Origin: Candidatus Kryptoniota bacterium
GTDB taxonomy: Bacteria > Bacteroidota > Ignavibacteria > Kryptoniales > JAKASW01
Direction of reading: 5' to 3'
NCBI GenBank assembly: GCA_024641705.1
Contig: JAHECO010000002.1
Location: 134,282-198,281, forward strand
Length of the DNA stretch: 64,000 nt
Shown: piece after piece, positions 52,260-61,635 of the stretch
How positions within the stretch are numbered: position 1 is the stretch's first letter
Layout of the letters: each line of letters begins with the position of its first letter
Made by a program: the position numbers and the translations under genes
The notes under the pieces: model-generated
What the model saw: only the letters and a program-made list of their open reading frames with translations
Databases searched by the model: none
What the model was told of the DNA's origin: nothing

Positions 52260-53053
52260 TACCCTCTCAACAGCGCGCTGTAGTAAAACGCTTTTTCCCT
52301 GACCTTCACTGCAAAATCCTCGTCGAACCCGGCGAATATAATATCGCGGCTCACATTCACGATGACGGGAGCTCCTTCGCCGGCCACCGCCTCTGCGACG
52401 GCTTCAACAGATCCACCCTGAGCACCGACTCCCGGCACGAGAAGCGGCAGCTGCGGATAGCTCTTGCGTATCCGCGCAAGGTGATCTCCCTGGGTCGCGC
52501 CGACCACCGCACCGATGTTGCCGTTCGTGTTCCATGATGCCAGCTTCTCCAGTACAATCTCGTAGAATTTCCTGCCGTTGACTTCAACGAGCTGAAAATC
52601 TTCGGCTCCCTTGTTCGACGTAACGGTCAGCGCAAAGGCATCCTTCCCTTTGTAACTCAGGAAAGGCTCGAGCGAATCATAGCCCATGTAGGGGTTGACC
52701 GTCACGGCATCGACTTCGAAAAAATCGAAGAAAGTCTGCGCGTACTGCTTCGCGCTGTTGCCTACGTCGCTGCGTTTGCAATCCGCAATCACGTAGATAT
52801 CGTCCGGTATGCGGGCGACCGTCTCGCCGAATGTAAGCCAGCCTTTTTCGCCGAGGGCCTCGTAGAAGGCAGTGTTCAGCTTGTACGTGCATGCAACATC
52901 CTGCGTCGCTTCGATGATCCGCGTGTTGAATTCGAGGACCGGGTCATCGTACTCGGACAGAAACTCAGGGAGTTTCTCCACTGCCGGATCGAGTCCGACA
53001 CAGAGGTTGCTGTTCCGCTTCTCGATCGACGCCGCAAGTTTGCTGAAGCTCAT
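52259..53053 (-). CDS. pyrF: Orotidine 5'-phosphate decarboxylase, type 2
   Basis: From ATG 53053 (MSFSKLAASIEKRNSNLCVG) the 264-residue protein is the group 2 OMP decarboxylase. LCVGLDPAVEKLPEFLSEY, the catalytic IADCKRSDVGNSAKQYAQTF, DAVTVNPYMGYDSLEPFL and VPGVGAQGGSVEAVAEAV are visible. It makes UMP from OMP in de novo pyrimidine synthesis. The start overlaps the dcd stop (ATGA); the open frame further upstream is dcd. No other pyr genes are in the window. Confidence 0.95.
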   Translation of the reverse strand: MSFSKLAASIEKRNSNLCVGLDPAVEKLPEFLSEYDDPVLEFNTRIIEATQDVACTYKLNTAFYEALGEKGWLTFGETVARIPDDIYVIADCKRSDVGNSAKQYAQTFFDFFEVDAVTVNPYMGYDSLEPFLSYKGKDAFALTVTSNKGAEDFQLVEVNGRKFYEIVLEKLASWNTNGNIGAVVGATQGDHLARIRKSYPQLPLLVPGVGAQGGSVEAVAEAVAGEGAPVIVNVSRDIIFAGFDEDFAVKVREKAFYYSALLRG

Positions 53054-53610
53054 TTCTGTCCCAGGAGTTTCGAGTTGAAATTCTTCCACATCATCGATTC
53101 GACAGGCCTCTTCGTTTTCCTGTTATACTTCGCAGTCTGTTTCCTGTTATACGGGACGAGCACCTCACCGCTTATCTCGAAATAGATGAGCTGACCGATC
53201 GGCATTCCGGGGTAAATCCTGACCGGCTGCTTCACGCTTATTTCCAGCGTCCAGGTATTGCAGTATCCGACATCGCCTTTCCCGGCCGTGGAATGTATGT
53301 CGATGCCCAGCCTGCCGATGCTCGACTTCCCTTCGAGGAACGGAACAAACGCATGTGTCTCGGTATATTCCTGCGTGACGCCGAGGTAGAGCCTCCCCGG
53401 GAGGAGGAGGAAACCCTGGTGGTCGTGCATCCTGAAATATTCGAGCTCGTTGTGCTTCCGCGCATCGAGGATGTCGTCTCTGTAGACCGCCATGGTGTCG
53501 GCAAGGTGGACATCGTAGGAGTTGGAGCCCAGATACTTCCTCTCGAACGGCTTGATTACGATGTTGCCTTTCCGGATCTCCTCGAGTATGCGCTTGTCCG
53601 TAAGAATCAT
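53050..53610 (-). CDS. dcd: dCTP deaminase
   Basis: The 186-residue protein has the dUTPase-like fold of Dcd: MILTDKRILEEIRKGNIVIK at the start, LGSNSYDVHLADTMAVY, the substrate/catalytic region GKSSIGRLGIDIHSTAGKGD with WTLEISVKQPVRIYPGMPIG (catalytic Glu in LEI). It converts dCTP to dUTP, feeding dut (18.6 kb) and thymidylate synthesis. It lies three bases after rodA and overlaps pyrF by four bases. Confidence 0.94.
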   Translation of the reverse strand: MILTDKRILEEIRKGNIVIKPFERKYLGSNSYDVHLADTMAVYRDDILDARKHNELEYFRMHDHQGFLLLPGRLYLGVTQEYTETHAFVPFLEGKSSIGRLGIDIHSTAGKGDVGYCNTWTLEISVKQPVRIYPGMPIGQLIYFEISGEVLVPYNRKQTAKYNRKTKRPVESMMWKNFNSKLLGQK

Positions 53611-53613
53611 GCT

Positions 53614-54834
53614 CTAATGTTCCTTCCTGTGTGCATAGAAATTTAGGAGAATCCCGATCATCATCCAATCGGACAGTATGGAAGACCCCCCGTAACTTAT
53701 GAACGGCAGAGGTATGCCGACTATCGGCGCGAGGTTGATGTTCATGCCGACGTTTATGAAGACGTGGAAAAGAAGGACCGAAGTTATCCCCACCGAAGCG
53801 AGGCTCGCGAATTTCGTTTTGACCAGCTCGGCTATCCTGATCCCCCTGAAGAAAAGGGCTCCGAAAACGAGGAGCGTGAAGGCGGCGCCGGCGAACCCGA
53901 ATTCTTCACCGATAACGGTAAATATGAAATCCGTCCATCGCGCCGGCACGAAGCGGAGCTGCGTCTGGGCACCGTGAAGGTAACCTTTTCCGAACAGGCC
54001 CCCGCTCCCGATGGCAACCCGGGCCTGGAGCGCGTTGTATCCGGCACCCTGCGGGTCGAGGTTGGGGTTCAGGAAGATCTGGATGCGTTTCTGCTGGTGA
54101 GGCTGCAGAAGCTTGCGGTAGAAATACTCCATGAAGAGCCCGAACGAGACCGCCACGAAGCTGAGCGTCACCGCGAAAAGCTTCTTCCTGCTGAGGACAA
54201 AGAAGAGCACGCCGAACACCACGACGGTAATAAGAAGAGTCGCAGTGCCGGTAAATTCCGCGAACACGATGGCGACAGGTGCGATCAGTCCGACCACCAC
54301 GATCGGCGGAAGCCCGGCCCAGAAGAGTATCGGGAAGAATATCGCCATGTATACGATCATCGTTCCGAGATCGGGTTGAAGCATGGTGAGAAGCATCGGC
54401 AGCCCCACGATACCGATCGAAATAGCAATCACCTGCCACTGCGGCCTTTCGTTGGATTTCTCGGAGATGAACTTGGAAAGGGTGAGGATGCAGGCGACTT
54501 TGGCAAGCTCGGAAGGCTGTCCGCCGCCGCCGAGGATTCCGAGCCAGCTCGTATGACTTGCCACCTTTTTGCCGGCTACGAGGACGAAGATGAGAAGAAG
54601 AACGGTTACCGCGTAAAAGAAATAGGCGCTGTTCTCGACAAACCGGTTGGATGAAAACATAATCCCGAAGGCGACGACTATTCCTATACTCTGCCACAAC
54701 AGGTCTTTAGAGAAATAGTTGTGCATCCCGGAATTGTAAGTGGCACTGTTGACCGCGAGGAGTCCGATGCCCGCGAGGATGAGGGCGAGTAAGAACGTCT
54801 TGTAGTCGAAGGAATCCTTGAAGAAGTCGAACAT
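53614..54834 (-). CDS. rodA: Rod-shape SEDS glycosyltransferase RodA
   Basis: The 406-residue SEDS protein has about ten membrane segments. It polymerises lipid II glycan strands for cell elongation together with PBP2. Family stretches include GGGGQPSELAKVACILTLSK, LTMLQPDLGTMIVYMAIFFP, ALQARVAIGSGGLFGKGYLH and the C-terminal GIPLPFISYGGSSILSDWMM. Its ATG overlaps the mrdA stop by one base, so the pair is coupled. Start MFDFFKDSFDYKTFLLALIL fits. Confidence 0.95.
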   Translation of the reverse strand: MFDFFKDSFDYKTFLLALILAGIGLLAVNSATYNSGMHNYFSKDLLWQSIGIVVAFGIMFSSNRFVENSAYFFYAVTVLLLIFVLVAGKKVASHTSWLGILGGGGQPSELAKVACILTLSKFISEKSNERPQWQVIAISIGIVGLPMLLTMLQPDLGTMIVYMAIFFPILFWAGLPPIVVVGLIAPVAIVFAEFTGTATLLITVVVFGVLFFVLSRKKLFAVTLSFVAVSFGLFMEYFYRKLLQPHQQKRIQIFLNPNLDPQGAGYNALQARVAIGSGGLFGKGYLHGAQTQLRFVPARWTDFIFTVIGEEFGFAGAAFTLLVFGALFFRGIRIAELVKTKFASLASVGITSVLLFHVFINVGMNINLAPIVGIPLPFISYGGSSILSDWMMIGILLNFYAHRKEH

Positions 54835-56645
54835 CAGTGCTGCGCGACGGTTGCCACGATCCGGTTAGGTACCTTCGGATTGAGCATGCCATTCTTGTCA
54901 AGGTAATATTGTATGAGATCCCCGGCTATCGGCGCGGCATGCGATCCACCCCAGCCGACGTTCTCCACAAGAACGGCAAGCGCAATCTTGGGATGATCAA
55001 AGGGGGCAAAAGCGACGAACCAGGCGTGAGATTTGCCGTGCGGATTCTGCGCGGTACCTGTCTTGCCCGCCACCACCACTCCCGGCACCTGTGCCGCCCG
55101 GCCTGTTCCGTTCGGGCCGTTTACCACTAAATACATGCCCTCCCTAATCTGGTCAAACACGCTCGTGCTGATTGGAATCGTTCGTTCGCTGTACTGCGTG
55201 TAATAAATCTTTCCGGTCTTCCTGTCGCGGATGTACCTCACGAGATGAGGCTGGAAATATTTTCCGTAGTTCGAGATCGCCATTGTATATGCTGCCAGTT
55301 GCAGGGGGGTGACGCTGACCTCGCCCTGGCCGATTCCCAGACTCAGCAGATAACCGCTCGTCCATCTATTCTTTCCGAAGATCCTGTCGTAGTATTCCTT
55401 TGACGGCATAATGCCCGGGCTCTCTTCCCGCAAGTCTATCCCGGTTTTCGATCCGAACCCGAACATCCTGCCGAATTTCGTCCACGTATCGAAGCCGACT
55501 TTCAGCATGAGGTTGTAGAAGAACACGTCGCATGACATTTCGATGGCTTTGTCGACGTTCACGGTCCCGTGGACGGCGTCGTCCCCGAATATTCTTCCGC
55601 CGTAATAGAAGGACCCCGTACAATGCACTGTCCAGTCGGTATTGATAATGCTGTCCTCAAGCGCCGCAGTTGCGAGAACCATCTTGAAAGTGGAACCCGG
55701 AGGCAATGCCGCCATCGTGGCCCTGTTGAAGAGCGGATGATCGGGATTGTTTACAAGCTTGTCCCATTCGGCTTTGGAGGTATATCCGGAAAAGATTGCC
55801 GGGTCAAAGTCCGGCGCGCTGGCCATCGCCAGCACTTCACCGTCGTTCGGATCGAGCGCGACCACGGCGCCGCGTTTACCGACGAGCAAAGATTCGGCTT
55901 TCGCCTGCAGTCCCTCGTCGATAGACAGGTACAGGTCCGAGCCGTCCTGAGCGGGAACGTCTATTTTCCCGTCGTCGTACGGTCCCATCACCTGTCCCCG
56001 CGCGTTCACCGCCAGATACTTGTAGCCCTTCTGTCCGCGCAGGATCGTTTCGTAGCTCGCTTCGAGGCCGGTATAACCCACTATGTCCCCGGGCTTGTAG
56101 TAGTCTCCGAGGGTCGCAAGCTGGTTTTCAGAGATCTCTTTGGTGAACCCGAGGATGTGGGCGGCGCGCGCCTCGCCGACATACACCCTTTTCGGTTCTA
56201 TGTCGAAGTACACGCCTTTGAAATCCTTCAGATGTTCCTCGATGGAATAGAGTGTCGCGACCGGGATATCCCGTTTCAATCTTACCGGGAAGAACGGGGA
56301 AATGGTCTCGCCTATCTGAATGCGTCTTACGATGTCGACGCTGTCCATCTGGAGGAGAGACGCGAGCGCGGGGATTTGCTCCGCCTTGAATTCGTACGGG
56401 ATAACCGAGACCTCGTAAGCGGGATCGTTCTCGACCATGACTTTCCCGTTCCGGTCGAATATTTCGCCGCGGAGCGGTTGCTGTACGAACACGCGGGTGG
56501 TGATGTCTTCCGACTTCTTCCCGTATACGACCTCGTTCACGAGCTGCATATCGCCGAGTTTGGCCATTATGGCAAACAGGGCCAGGATGATTACCCCTCT
56601 CATCATTATCGATCTCGCCCGTGAGCCGAAATCGGCGTCAAACAT
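54834..56645 (-). CDS. mrdA: Penicillin-binding protein 2 (elongation transpeptidase)
   Basis: The 603-residue class B PBP has an N-terminal membrane anchor (MRGVIILALFAIMAKLGDMQ). The dimerisation domain has RGEIFDRNGKVMVENDPAYE. The transpeptidase domain shows the active-site Ser in ALPPGSTFKMVLATAALEDS (SxxK), SCDVFFYN and the KTG box in AGKTGTAQNPHGKSHAWFVA. It crosslinks peptidoglycan for elongation as the partner of RodA. It overlaps mreD by eight bases. Confidence 0.96.
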   Translation of the reverse strand: MFDADFGSRARSIMMRGVIILALFAIMAKLGDMQLVNEVVYGKKSEDITTRVFVQQPLRGEIFDRNGKVMVENDPAYEVSVIPYEFKAEQIPALASLLQMDSVDIVRRIQIGETISPFFPVRLKRDIPVATLYSIEEHLKDFKGVYFDIEPKRVYVGEARAAHILGFTKEISENQLATLGDYYKPGDIVGYTGLEASYETILRGQKGYKYLAVNARGQVMGPYDDGKIDVPAQDGSDLYLSIDEGLQAKAESLLVGKRGAVVALDPNDGEVLAMASAPDFDPAIFSGYTSKAEWDKLVNNPDHPLFNRATMAALPPGSTFKMVLATAALEDSIINTDWTVHCTGSFYYGGRIFGDDAVHGTVNVDKAIEMSCDVFFYNLMLKVGFDTWTKFGRMFGFGSKTGIDLREESPGIMPSKEYYDRIFGKNRWTSGYLLSLGIGQGEVSVTPLQLAAYTMAISNYGKYFQPHLVRYIRDRKTGKIYYTQYSERTIPISTSVFDQIREGMYLVVNGPNGTGRAAQVPGVVVAGKTGTAQNPHGKSHAWFVAFAPFDHPKIALAVLVENVGWGGSHAAPIAGDLIQYYLDKNGMLNPKVPNRIVATVAQH

Positions 56646-57126
56646 AATGACTTTTTCTCCCGTTCACAAAGACTATGATCATCGCAAATACCGAGGTGTA
56701 GACAGTCGTTCCAACTGTGAATTTCAGAAAGACATAGAAGTAATTCAATTCTCCCGATGCGATAATCGGAAGCGCGGCAAGCTCGGAGATGGCGAGCGTG
56801 ATCGCGGAAATCCAGGCGAAATTGAAAGTCTTCGCGGCCAATTCAACGTCGCTCTCCTTGAAGAAGAAGCCGGCGACGAAACCTGCCACGACGCCGACGA
56901 ACGAAGTATAGCCGATGAAATGTGTCGCGAAAGAATCGTTCAGCAGTCCGACGAGGAACCCTCCGCCCATTCCGAAGAGCTGTCCCTCCCTCAGCGACAG
57001 GTAAACGACAAAGAGGATTATCAGCTGGGGAGAGACCATGTCTATGGCCGCGAAATCGTCGAGGAACTTCTGGATCAGGATGGCTGCTATCCCGAGCGTG
57101 ACATAAACAAGTACCCGCTTGGTCAT
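56638..57126 (-). CDS. mreD: Rod shape-determining protein MreD
   Basis: The 162-residue protein has about five hydrophobic helices (VYVTLGIAAILIQKFLDDFA, PQLIILFVVYLSLREGQLFG, GYTSFVGVVAGFVAGFFF). GMGGGFLVGLLNDSFATHFI is a typical MreD stretch. It couples MreBC to RodA-PBP2 in the inner membrane. Sequence identity in this family is low, so the call relies on topology and on lying between mreC and mrdA, overlapping both. Confidence 0.92.
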   Translation of the reverse strand: MTKRVLVYVTLGIAAILIQKFLDDFAAIDMVSPQLIILFVVYLSLREGQLFGMGGGFLVGLLNDSFATHFIGYTSFVGVVAGFVAGFFFKESDVELAAKTFNFAWISAITLAISELAALPIIASGELNYFYVFLKFTVGTTVYTSVFAMIIVFVNGRKSHYV

Positions 57127-57962
57127 TTTCTGCTTCTGCCCTTCTCGTGTTCGAGCCGTGATGCTCCGGGTGGGTAAACGTACTGCATGACGAATGCCGC
57201 CGAGATAGAGGTGTAGTCGACCGCCGGCTGCACGTCGATCCTCTTGAAGATGTTCCCGGGCTCGTCGGTGGCCTTGGTTACCATCCCGACGGCTATGCCC
57301 GGCGGAACGAGACTGCTGAGCGAAGATGTTTCCACAATGTCACCCGGGTTTACGACATAGCGCCTCGAGACGTTCTTCATCGCGAGTTGTCCGAAGTCGC
57401 CCGACACTATCAAGCCGTCGGCCGACGCGTTGACGAGCTTCGCCGCAATCCTGCTATCCCCGTCGAGAAGTGTCCTCACCAGAGAGAAATCCTCGCTTAC
57501 GGCGAAGACGATTCCGACCAGCCCCGTTCCTGTGACGACCGGGTCGCCCACGCGTACGCCGCTGCTGGACCCGGCATCGAGCGTCACGGAATACTTTCCC
57601 CCTTCGGAGGAGCGCCCGATGACGTCGGCCGGGATGAGTATCGTGCGGGTTTGCTGGCGCAACTTGAGCATCTCACGCAGCTGCTGGTTCTCCGCCATTG
57701 CCGCCCGGATCCTTGCGGTCAGATCGACGAGGCGTGCGTTCTCATTCTGCAGCTCGCTGTTCTTCGAGGCGAGCGTAAAATAACCTATCACGTCGTGGAT
57801 CCCCGCCTCCAGGTAAGAAGTGGTGAACAGGCCGAGCACCTGCAGACCCCTGGTATGTACGTTGTTGTTTGTCGAGATCAGGAAGAAGGACAGAGAGATG
57901 AGGAGTGCAAAAACGATGTAATTCTTCGCCAGCCTAAAGAATTCATTCAGCCACTTAAGCAT
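57123..57962 (-). CDS. mreC: Rod shape-determining protein MreC
   Basis: The 279-residue protein has one N-terminal membrane segment (YIVFALLISLSFFLISTNNN). A coiled coil follows (about 65-100; NSELQNENARLVDLTARIRA), then the beta domain with VTLDAGSSSGVRVGDPVVTG, GLVGIVFAVSEDFSLVRTLL and GDIVETSSLSSLVPPGIAVG. MreC is the periplasmic scaffold that activates PBP2. It is followed by mreD with a four-base overlap and preceded by mreB. Confidence 0.95.
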   Translation of the reverse strand: MLKWLNEFFRLAKNYIVFALLISLSFFLISTNNNVHTRGLQVLGLFTTSYLEAGIHDVIGYFTLASKNSELQNENARLVDLTARIRAAMAENQQLREMLKLRQQTRTILIPADVIGRSSEGGKYSVTLDAGSSSGVRVGDPVVTGTGLVGIVFAVSEDFSLVRTLLDGDSRIAAKLVNASADGLIVSGDFGQLAMKNVSRRYVVNPGDIVETSSLSSLVPPGIAVGMVTKATDEPGNIFKRIDVQPAVDYTSISAAFVMQYVYPPGASRLEHEKGRSRK

Positions 57963-57974
57963 TCCATACGACCA

Positions 57975-59000
57975 TCAATAGCGTCTGCTCTTTATGAGTA
58001 CCTTGTTATATTCTGCGATCTTGTCGAGCACTTTGCCGACGCCGCGGACGACGGCGGTCAGCGGATCTTCGGCGACATGGACGGGGAGGTTCGTCTCCAT
58101 CCTTATCCTCTCGTCGAGCCCCTTGAGCAGCCCGCCGCCTCCCGAGAGCATAATGCCGCGGTCGAGGATGTCCGCAGACAGCTCGGGCGGCGTCCGCTCG
58201 AGCGAAATCTTCACCGCGTCGACGATCGCGCCGACCGGTTCGTTGAGCGCCTCGCGGATTTCCGCGGAGCTGACCTCCGTCGTCTTCGGTATGCCGGCCA
58301 CAAGGTCGCGCCCCTTGACCTGTATGGTGATCTCCTCTTTCAGCGGCATCGCCGAGCCGACCTCGCACTTGATTGCCTCGGCCGTGCGTTCGCCGATTAG
58401 TATGTTATGGTTCTTCTTGAAGAACTGTATGATCGAATTGTTCATCTCGTCGCCGGCGATGCGGATGGATTCTTCGTTCACTATGCCGGAGAGGGCGATG
58501 ACCGCGATCTCCGTCGTACCGCCGCCGATGTCGATAACCATGTTGCCGACCGGCGCGTCGACGTCGAGCCCTATGCCAATGGCTGCGGCCATCGGCTCGG
58601 CTATGAGGTGAACTTCCTTGGCGCCCGCGTGTTCCGAGGCGTCGCGGACGGCACGCTTCTCGACTTCCGTTATGCCGCTCGGGACGCTGATGACGATCCT
58701 CCGGCTCGGTATCATGCCGGCGTGGACTTTCTTGATGAAGGCGCGGAGCATTCCCTCCGCGATCTCGAAGTCGGCTATCACGCCGTCGCGCATCGGGCGA
58801 ATAACCTGTATGTCGCGGTGGGTCCTGCCGAGCATTTCCCTCGCCTCATGGCCGATCGCGACGATGCGTTTCGTGTTCTTGTCGAATGCCACGATAGAAG
58901 GCTCTCTGAGGACCACTCCTTTGTTGCGCATCCAGATGAGCGTGTTCGCCGTTCCCAGGTCGATTGCCAGATCGTTCGATAGAAGTCCGAAGAATCCCAT
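57975..59000 (-). CDS. mreB: Actin-like rod shape-determining protein MreB
   Basis: The 341-residue protein has the actin-fold signatures DLAIDLGTANTLIWMRNKGV (phosphate 1, about 9-28), GNMVIDIGGGTTEIAVIALS (phosphate 2), LSGGGGLLKGLDERI (adenosine loop) and IAEPMAAAIGIGL. It forms membrane-bound filaments that steer the elongation machinery. It starts with MGFFGLLSNDLA at ATG 59000, 13 bases after purH, so it is cotranscribed with the purine genes instead of having its own clear promoter. Confidence 0.97.
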   Translation of the reverse strand: MGFFGLLSNDLAIDLGTANTLIWMRNKGVVLREPSIVAFDKNTKRIVAIGHEAREMLGRTHRDIQVIRPMRDGVIADFEIAEGMLRAFIKKVHAGMIPSRRIVISVPSGITEVEKRAVRDASEHAGAKEVHLIAEPMAAAIGIGLDVDAPVGNMVIDIGGGTTEIAVIALSGIVNEESIRIAGDEMNNSIIQFFKKNHNILIGERTAEAIKCEVGSAMPLKEEITIQVKGRDLVAGIPKTTEVSSAEIREALNEPVGAIVDAVKISLERTPPELSADILDRGIMLSGGGGLLKGLDERIRMETNLPVHVAEDPLTAVVRGVGKVLDKIAEYNKVLIKSRRY

Positions 59001-59012
59001 TATTCTGCTCTT

Positions 59013-60539
59013 CTAATGTTTAAAGTGTCTGATTCCGGTAAAAACCATTGAAATGCCGAGCCTGTCGGCGGCCTCAATGGATTCGGCATCTCTCACGGAG
59101 CCGCCCGGTTGGATAATCGCGGTGGCCCCCGCCTTCGCGATCTCTTCGACGTTGTCCGAAAACGGGAAAAAGGCGTCCGAAGCAGCGACGCTCCCGTGCA
59201 GATCGAGTCCCGCCTCCGCCGCCTTCATCCGCGCAAGCTTCACGGAATCAACCCGGGACATCTGTCCTGCACCGGAACCGAGGGTCATTCCCTTCGCGGC
59301 AAATACCACGGCGTTCGACTTGACATGCTTGCAAACTATGTATGCGAATTTCATATCCGCCAGTTCGCTTTCGGTAGGCTTCTTCTTCGTCACTACCTTC
59401 AGGTCGCTCTCGTTCAACACAACATCGTCGGCAGTCTGCGCCAGCACACCGCCGCAGGAAGTGCGCATCTGGATGTCGTTCGGCAGAGGAGCTTTGCTGA
59501 TAAGGAGCCTCCTGTCCTTTTTCTTCTTCAAGACTTCCATGGCCTCGCCGGAAAATTCCGGGGCGATAATGACTTCCAGGAAAATCTCGTTGAGCTGCGC
59601 AGCGAAAGCCGCATCGACTTTCCCGTTGAGCGCGACTATTCCGCCGAAGGCGCTCTTGGAGTCGGTCTTCAGCGCTCTGGTGTAAGCCTCCTGCACGCTG
59701 GCTCCGACCGCTGCGCCGCACGGGTTGGTGTGTTTTATAATTACCGCGGTGGGCCCTTTGAACTCCTGGAGCAGCCTTTGCGCCGCATCTATATCGACCA
59801 GGTTGTTGTAGGACAATTCCTTCCCGTGCAGTTTCTCGAAATACCTGGAAAAATCTCCGTAGTACCCGGCCTGCTGGTGCGGGTTTTCGCCGTAGCGCAT
59901 ATCCATGCTCTTGGATCCGGCGTACATCACGCTGCCGCGCATCGCTCCATCCTGAACAAACCTCTCGCTGAAAAATTTTGAGATCGCCGCATCGTAGAGA
60001 GCAACCTTCTCAAACGCCGCCGCGGCAAGTTTTGAGAGGATCGCAGTGTTGAGTTCACCGGTCTTTCCCAGTTCGGAAGTGATCTCCGGGTATTGCGAAG
60101 GATCCACAACGACTGCACAGCCCTCATAGTTTTTTGCCGCCGCCCTGATCAACGACGGTCCGCCGATATCTATGTTCTCAACGATCTCGTCCAGCGGTGC
60201 CCCTGACGCGACTGTTTCCTCGAAGCGGTAAAGGTTCACAACAACCATGTCGAATGTCGACAGCTTCATCTTCTCGAGCTGGGCCATATGATCCTTCACG
60301 TCACGCCTGGCGAGTATTCCCGCAAAAATTGCAGGATGGAGCGTCTTAACCCTGCCATCCAGGATTTCTGGAAAATCAGTGACTTCGCTAATACTCTTTG
60401 CCCGGATTTCTCCCGCCTGCAACGCCTTGAGCGTCCCGCCGGTGCTGAAAATTTCCGCGCCGGACTTCTCCAGAAACCCCGCAAACTCCACGACTCCCGT
60501 TTTGTCCGTTACGCTTATTAATACACGCTTGACCTTCAC
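59013..60539 (-). CDS. purH: Bifunctional AICAR transformylase/IMP cyclohydrolase
   Basis: The 508-residue protein carries out the last two steps of IMP synthesis. The N-terminal cyclohydrolase (MGS-like) domain has RVLISVTDKTGVVEFAGFLE, EIFSTGGTLKALQAG and HPAIFAGILARRDV. The C-terminal AICARFT domain has KELSYNNLVDIDAAQRLLQE, KHTNPCGAAVGASVQEAYTR and GMTLGSGAGQMSRVDSVKLA near its end. It starts four bases inside purN. Confidence 0.97.
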   Translation of the reverse strand: MKVKRVLISVTDKTGVVEFAGFLEKSGAEIFSTGGTLKALQAGEIRAKSISEVTDFPEILDGRVKTLHPAIFAGILARRDVKDHMAQLEKMKLSTFDMVVVNLYRFEETVASGAPLDEIVENIDIGGPSLIRAAAKNYEGCAVVVDPSQYPEITSELGKTGELNTAILSKLAAAAFEKVALYDAAISKFFSERFVQDGAMRGSVMYAGSKSMDMRYGENPHQQAGYYGDFSRYFEKLHGKELSYNNLVDIDAAQRLLQEFKGPTAVIIKHTNPCGAAVGASVQEAYTRALKTDSKSAFGGIVALNGKVDAAFAAQLNEIFLEVIIAPEFSGEAMEVLKKKKDRRLLISKAPLPNDIQMRTSCGGVLAQTADDVVLNESDLKVVTKKKPTESELADMKFAYIVCKHVKSNAVVFAAKGMTLGSGAGQMSRVDSVKLARMKAAEAGLDLHGSVAASDAFFPFSDNVEEIAKAGATAIIQPGGSVRDAESIEAADRLGISMVFTGIRHFKH

Positions 60540-61168
60540 GTCCTGTTGAATCCCTCCGCGGAGATGACCACCTTTCTCCCTTTTATGGTTACCTGGTTGT
60601 TTTCAAAAAGCCTGACCGCCTCCGGCAGTAGCTCGTACTCCAGCTGATGGATCTTTGAGGCGAGACTATCCGGCGTGTCGTTTTCGGATACCGGCACACA
60701 TTTCTGCAGAACCACAGGGCCATGATCATATTCGGTGTCGACGATGTGGACGGTCGCTCCGCTTACCTTGCAGCCGTAATCCAGAACCGATTGATGCACC
60801 CTCATGCCGTACATTCCCTTTCCTCCGAACGAAGGGAGGAGGGCGGGATGCACGTTGATGATTCGGTTCGCATAACTCTTAATCACTACATCCGGGATCT
60901 TTTTCAGGAAGCCTGCCAGCACAATAAAATCGATCTCGTTTTTTTTCAGAACCTCGAGCAGTACATCGCCGAATTCCCGCTCACCCGCATAACTCTTGGG
61001 GTCGGCAATCTTGGTGCGGATGCCGGCGCGCTCAGAGTTCTCAATAGCCTCACAATCACGATCGGAAATCACGAGCCTGACTTCCGACCTGATAAAACCA
61101 TCTTTGTTTCTTCTAATAATATTGAGAAGGTTTGTGCCTCTGCCGGACACAAATACCGCAAGTTTCAT
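60536..61168 (-). CDS. purN: Phosphoribosylglycinamide formyltransferase
   Basis: The 210-residue folate-dependent GAR transformylase has KLAVFVSGRGTNLLNIIRRN at the start and the active-site stretch AGFLKKIPDVVIKSYANRII, NVHPALLPSFGGKGMYG and SGATVHIVDTEYDHGPVV. These match PurN Asn-His-Asp catalytic residues. It makes formyl-GAR in purine synthesis. It opens the eleven-gene run to DUF2851. A promoter lies so close that the message may be leaderless. Confidence 0.95.
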   Translation of the reverse strand: MKLAVFVSGRGTNLLNIIRRNKDGFIRSEVRLVISDRDCEAIENSERAGIRTKIADPKSYAGEREFGDVLLEVLKKNEIDFIVLAGFLKKIPDVVIKSYANRIINVHPALLPSFGGKGMYGMRVHQSVLDYGCKVSGATVHIVDTEYDHGPVVLQKCVPVSENDTPDSLASKIHQLEYELLPEAVRLFENNQVTIKGRKVVISAEGFNRT

Positions 61169-61176
61169 TCAACGAA

Positions 61177-61205
61177 AAGTTACGATTCAAGTGGACAAAT
61201 AGCAA
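61177..61205 (-). promoter_or_regulatory. Promoter of the purN-purH-mre run
   Basis: Minus-strand TTGCTA (61205-61200) and TAACTT (61182-61177) with a 17-base spacer. Transcription would begin about two bases before purN ATG 61168. There is no ribosome binding site in the short space, which fits a leaderless message. Confidence 0.45.
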
Positions 61206-61506
61206 TTTTTTTCTTGGTGAAATCCCCATCCTTGCTGGAGTTAGGTGAGATTGGTTGAGAAGAAAATTCCGGAGAGCCGACGGAACCGCTTGAGTTTCTA
61301 TGACTCTCGGAGAAAATCGGAAGTTCCGGCGGCCGTGATAAGGTGGACCGATTTCTGACAGTTTGTTCCCTGACTTGGCCGGTCGATAGCCATTCACCCC
61401 CGCCATATTCCGGAGGCGTCCTGCGGGATGAACATCCGCACCAATGTCCGCCCCTCATCTCACCCGTTGATATCACCGCACCGCTGATGCTTACCCTCTC
61501 AGTTCG
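61206..61506. other. Divergent gap between purN and ybbR-like gene
   Basis: These ~300 bases between two divergent promoters hold no ORF with coding character, no repeat and no RNA gene that I recognise. Confidence 0.35.
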
Positions 61507-61535
61507 TTGTAATTTCGCCACCTCTGCGGTATATT
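61507..61535 (+). promoter_or_regulatory. Promoter of the ybbR-like gene
   Basis: TTGTAA (61507-61512) and TATATT (61530-61535) with a 17-base spacer, about 100 bases before ATG 61636. Confidence 0.5.
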
Positions 61536-61635
61536 TTTTAAAGGATTGACGGTATACCTCCCCGGCAGAAAGCGGAACCGTCCCAAGCTAACGCACATGA
61601 ATCCGGCCCGTGAATGCAGGTCGACTAAACGATAG

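Noticed and set aside
55569-56624. 351-codon plus-strand frame opposite mrdA
   Set aside because: Shadow of the penicillin-binding protein gene, which has all transpeptidase motifs.
61180-61521. 113-codon frame in the purN-ybbR gap
   Set aside because: No ribosome binding site, biased Ser/Arg/Gly/Pro content, and it covers both inferred promoters.
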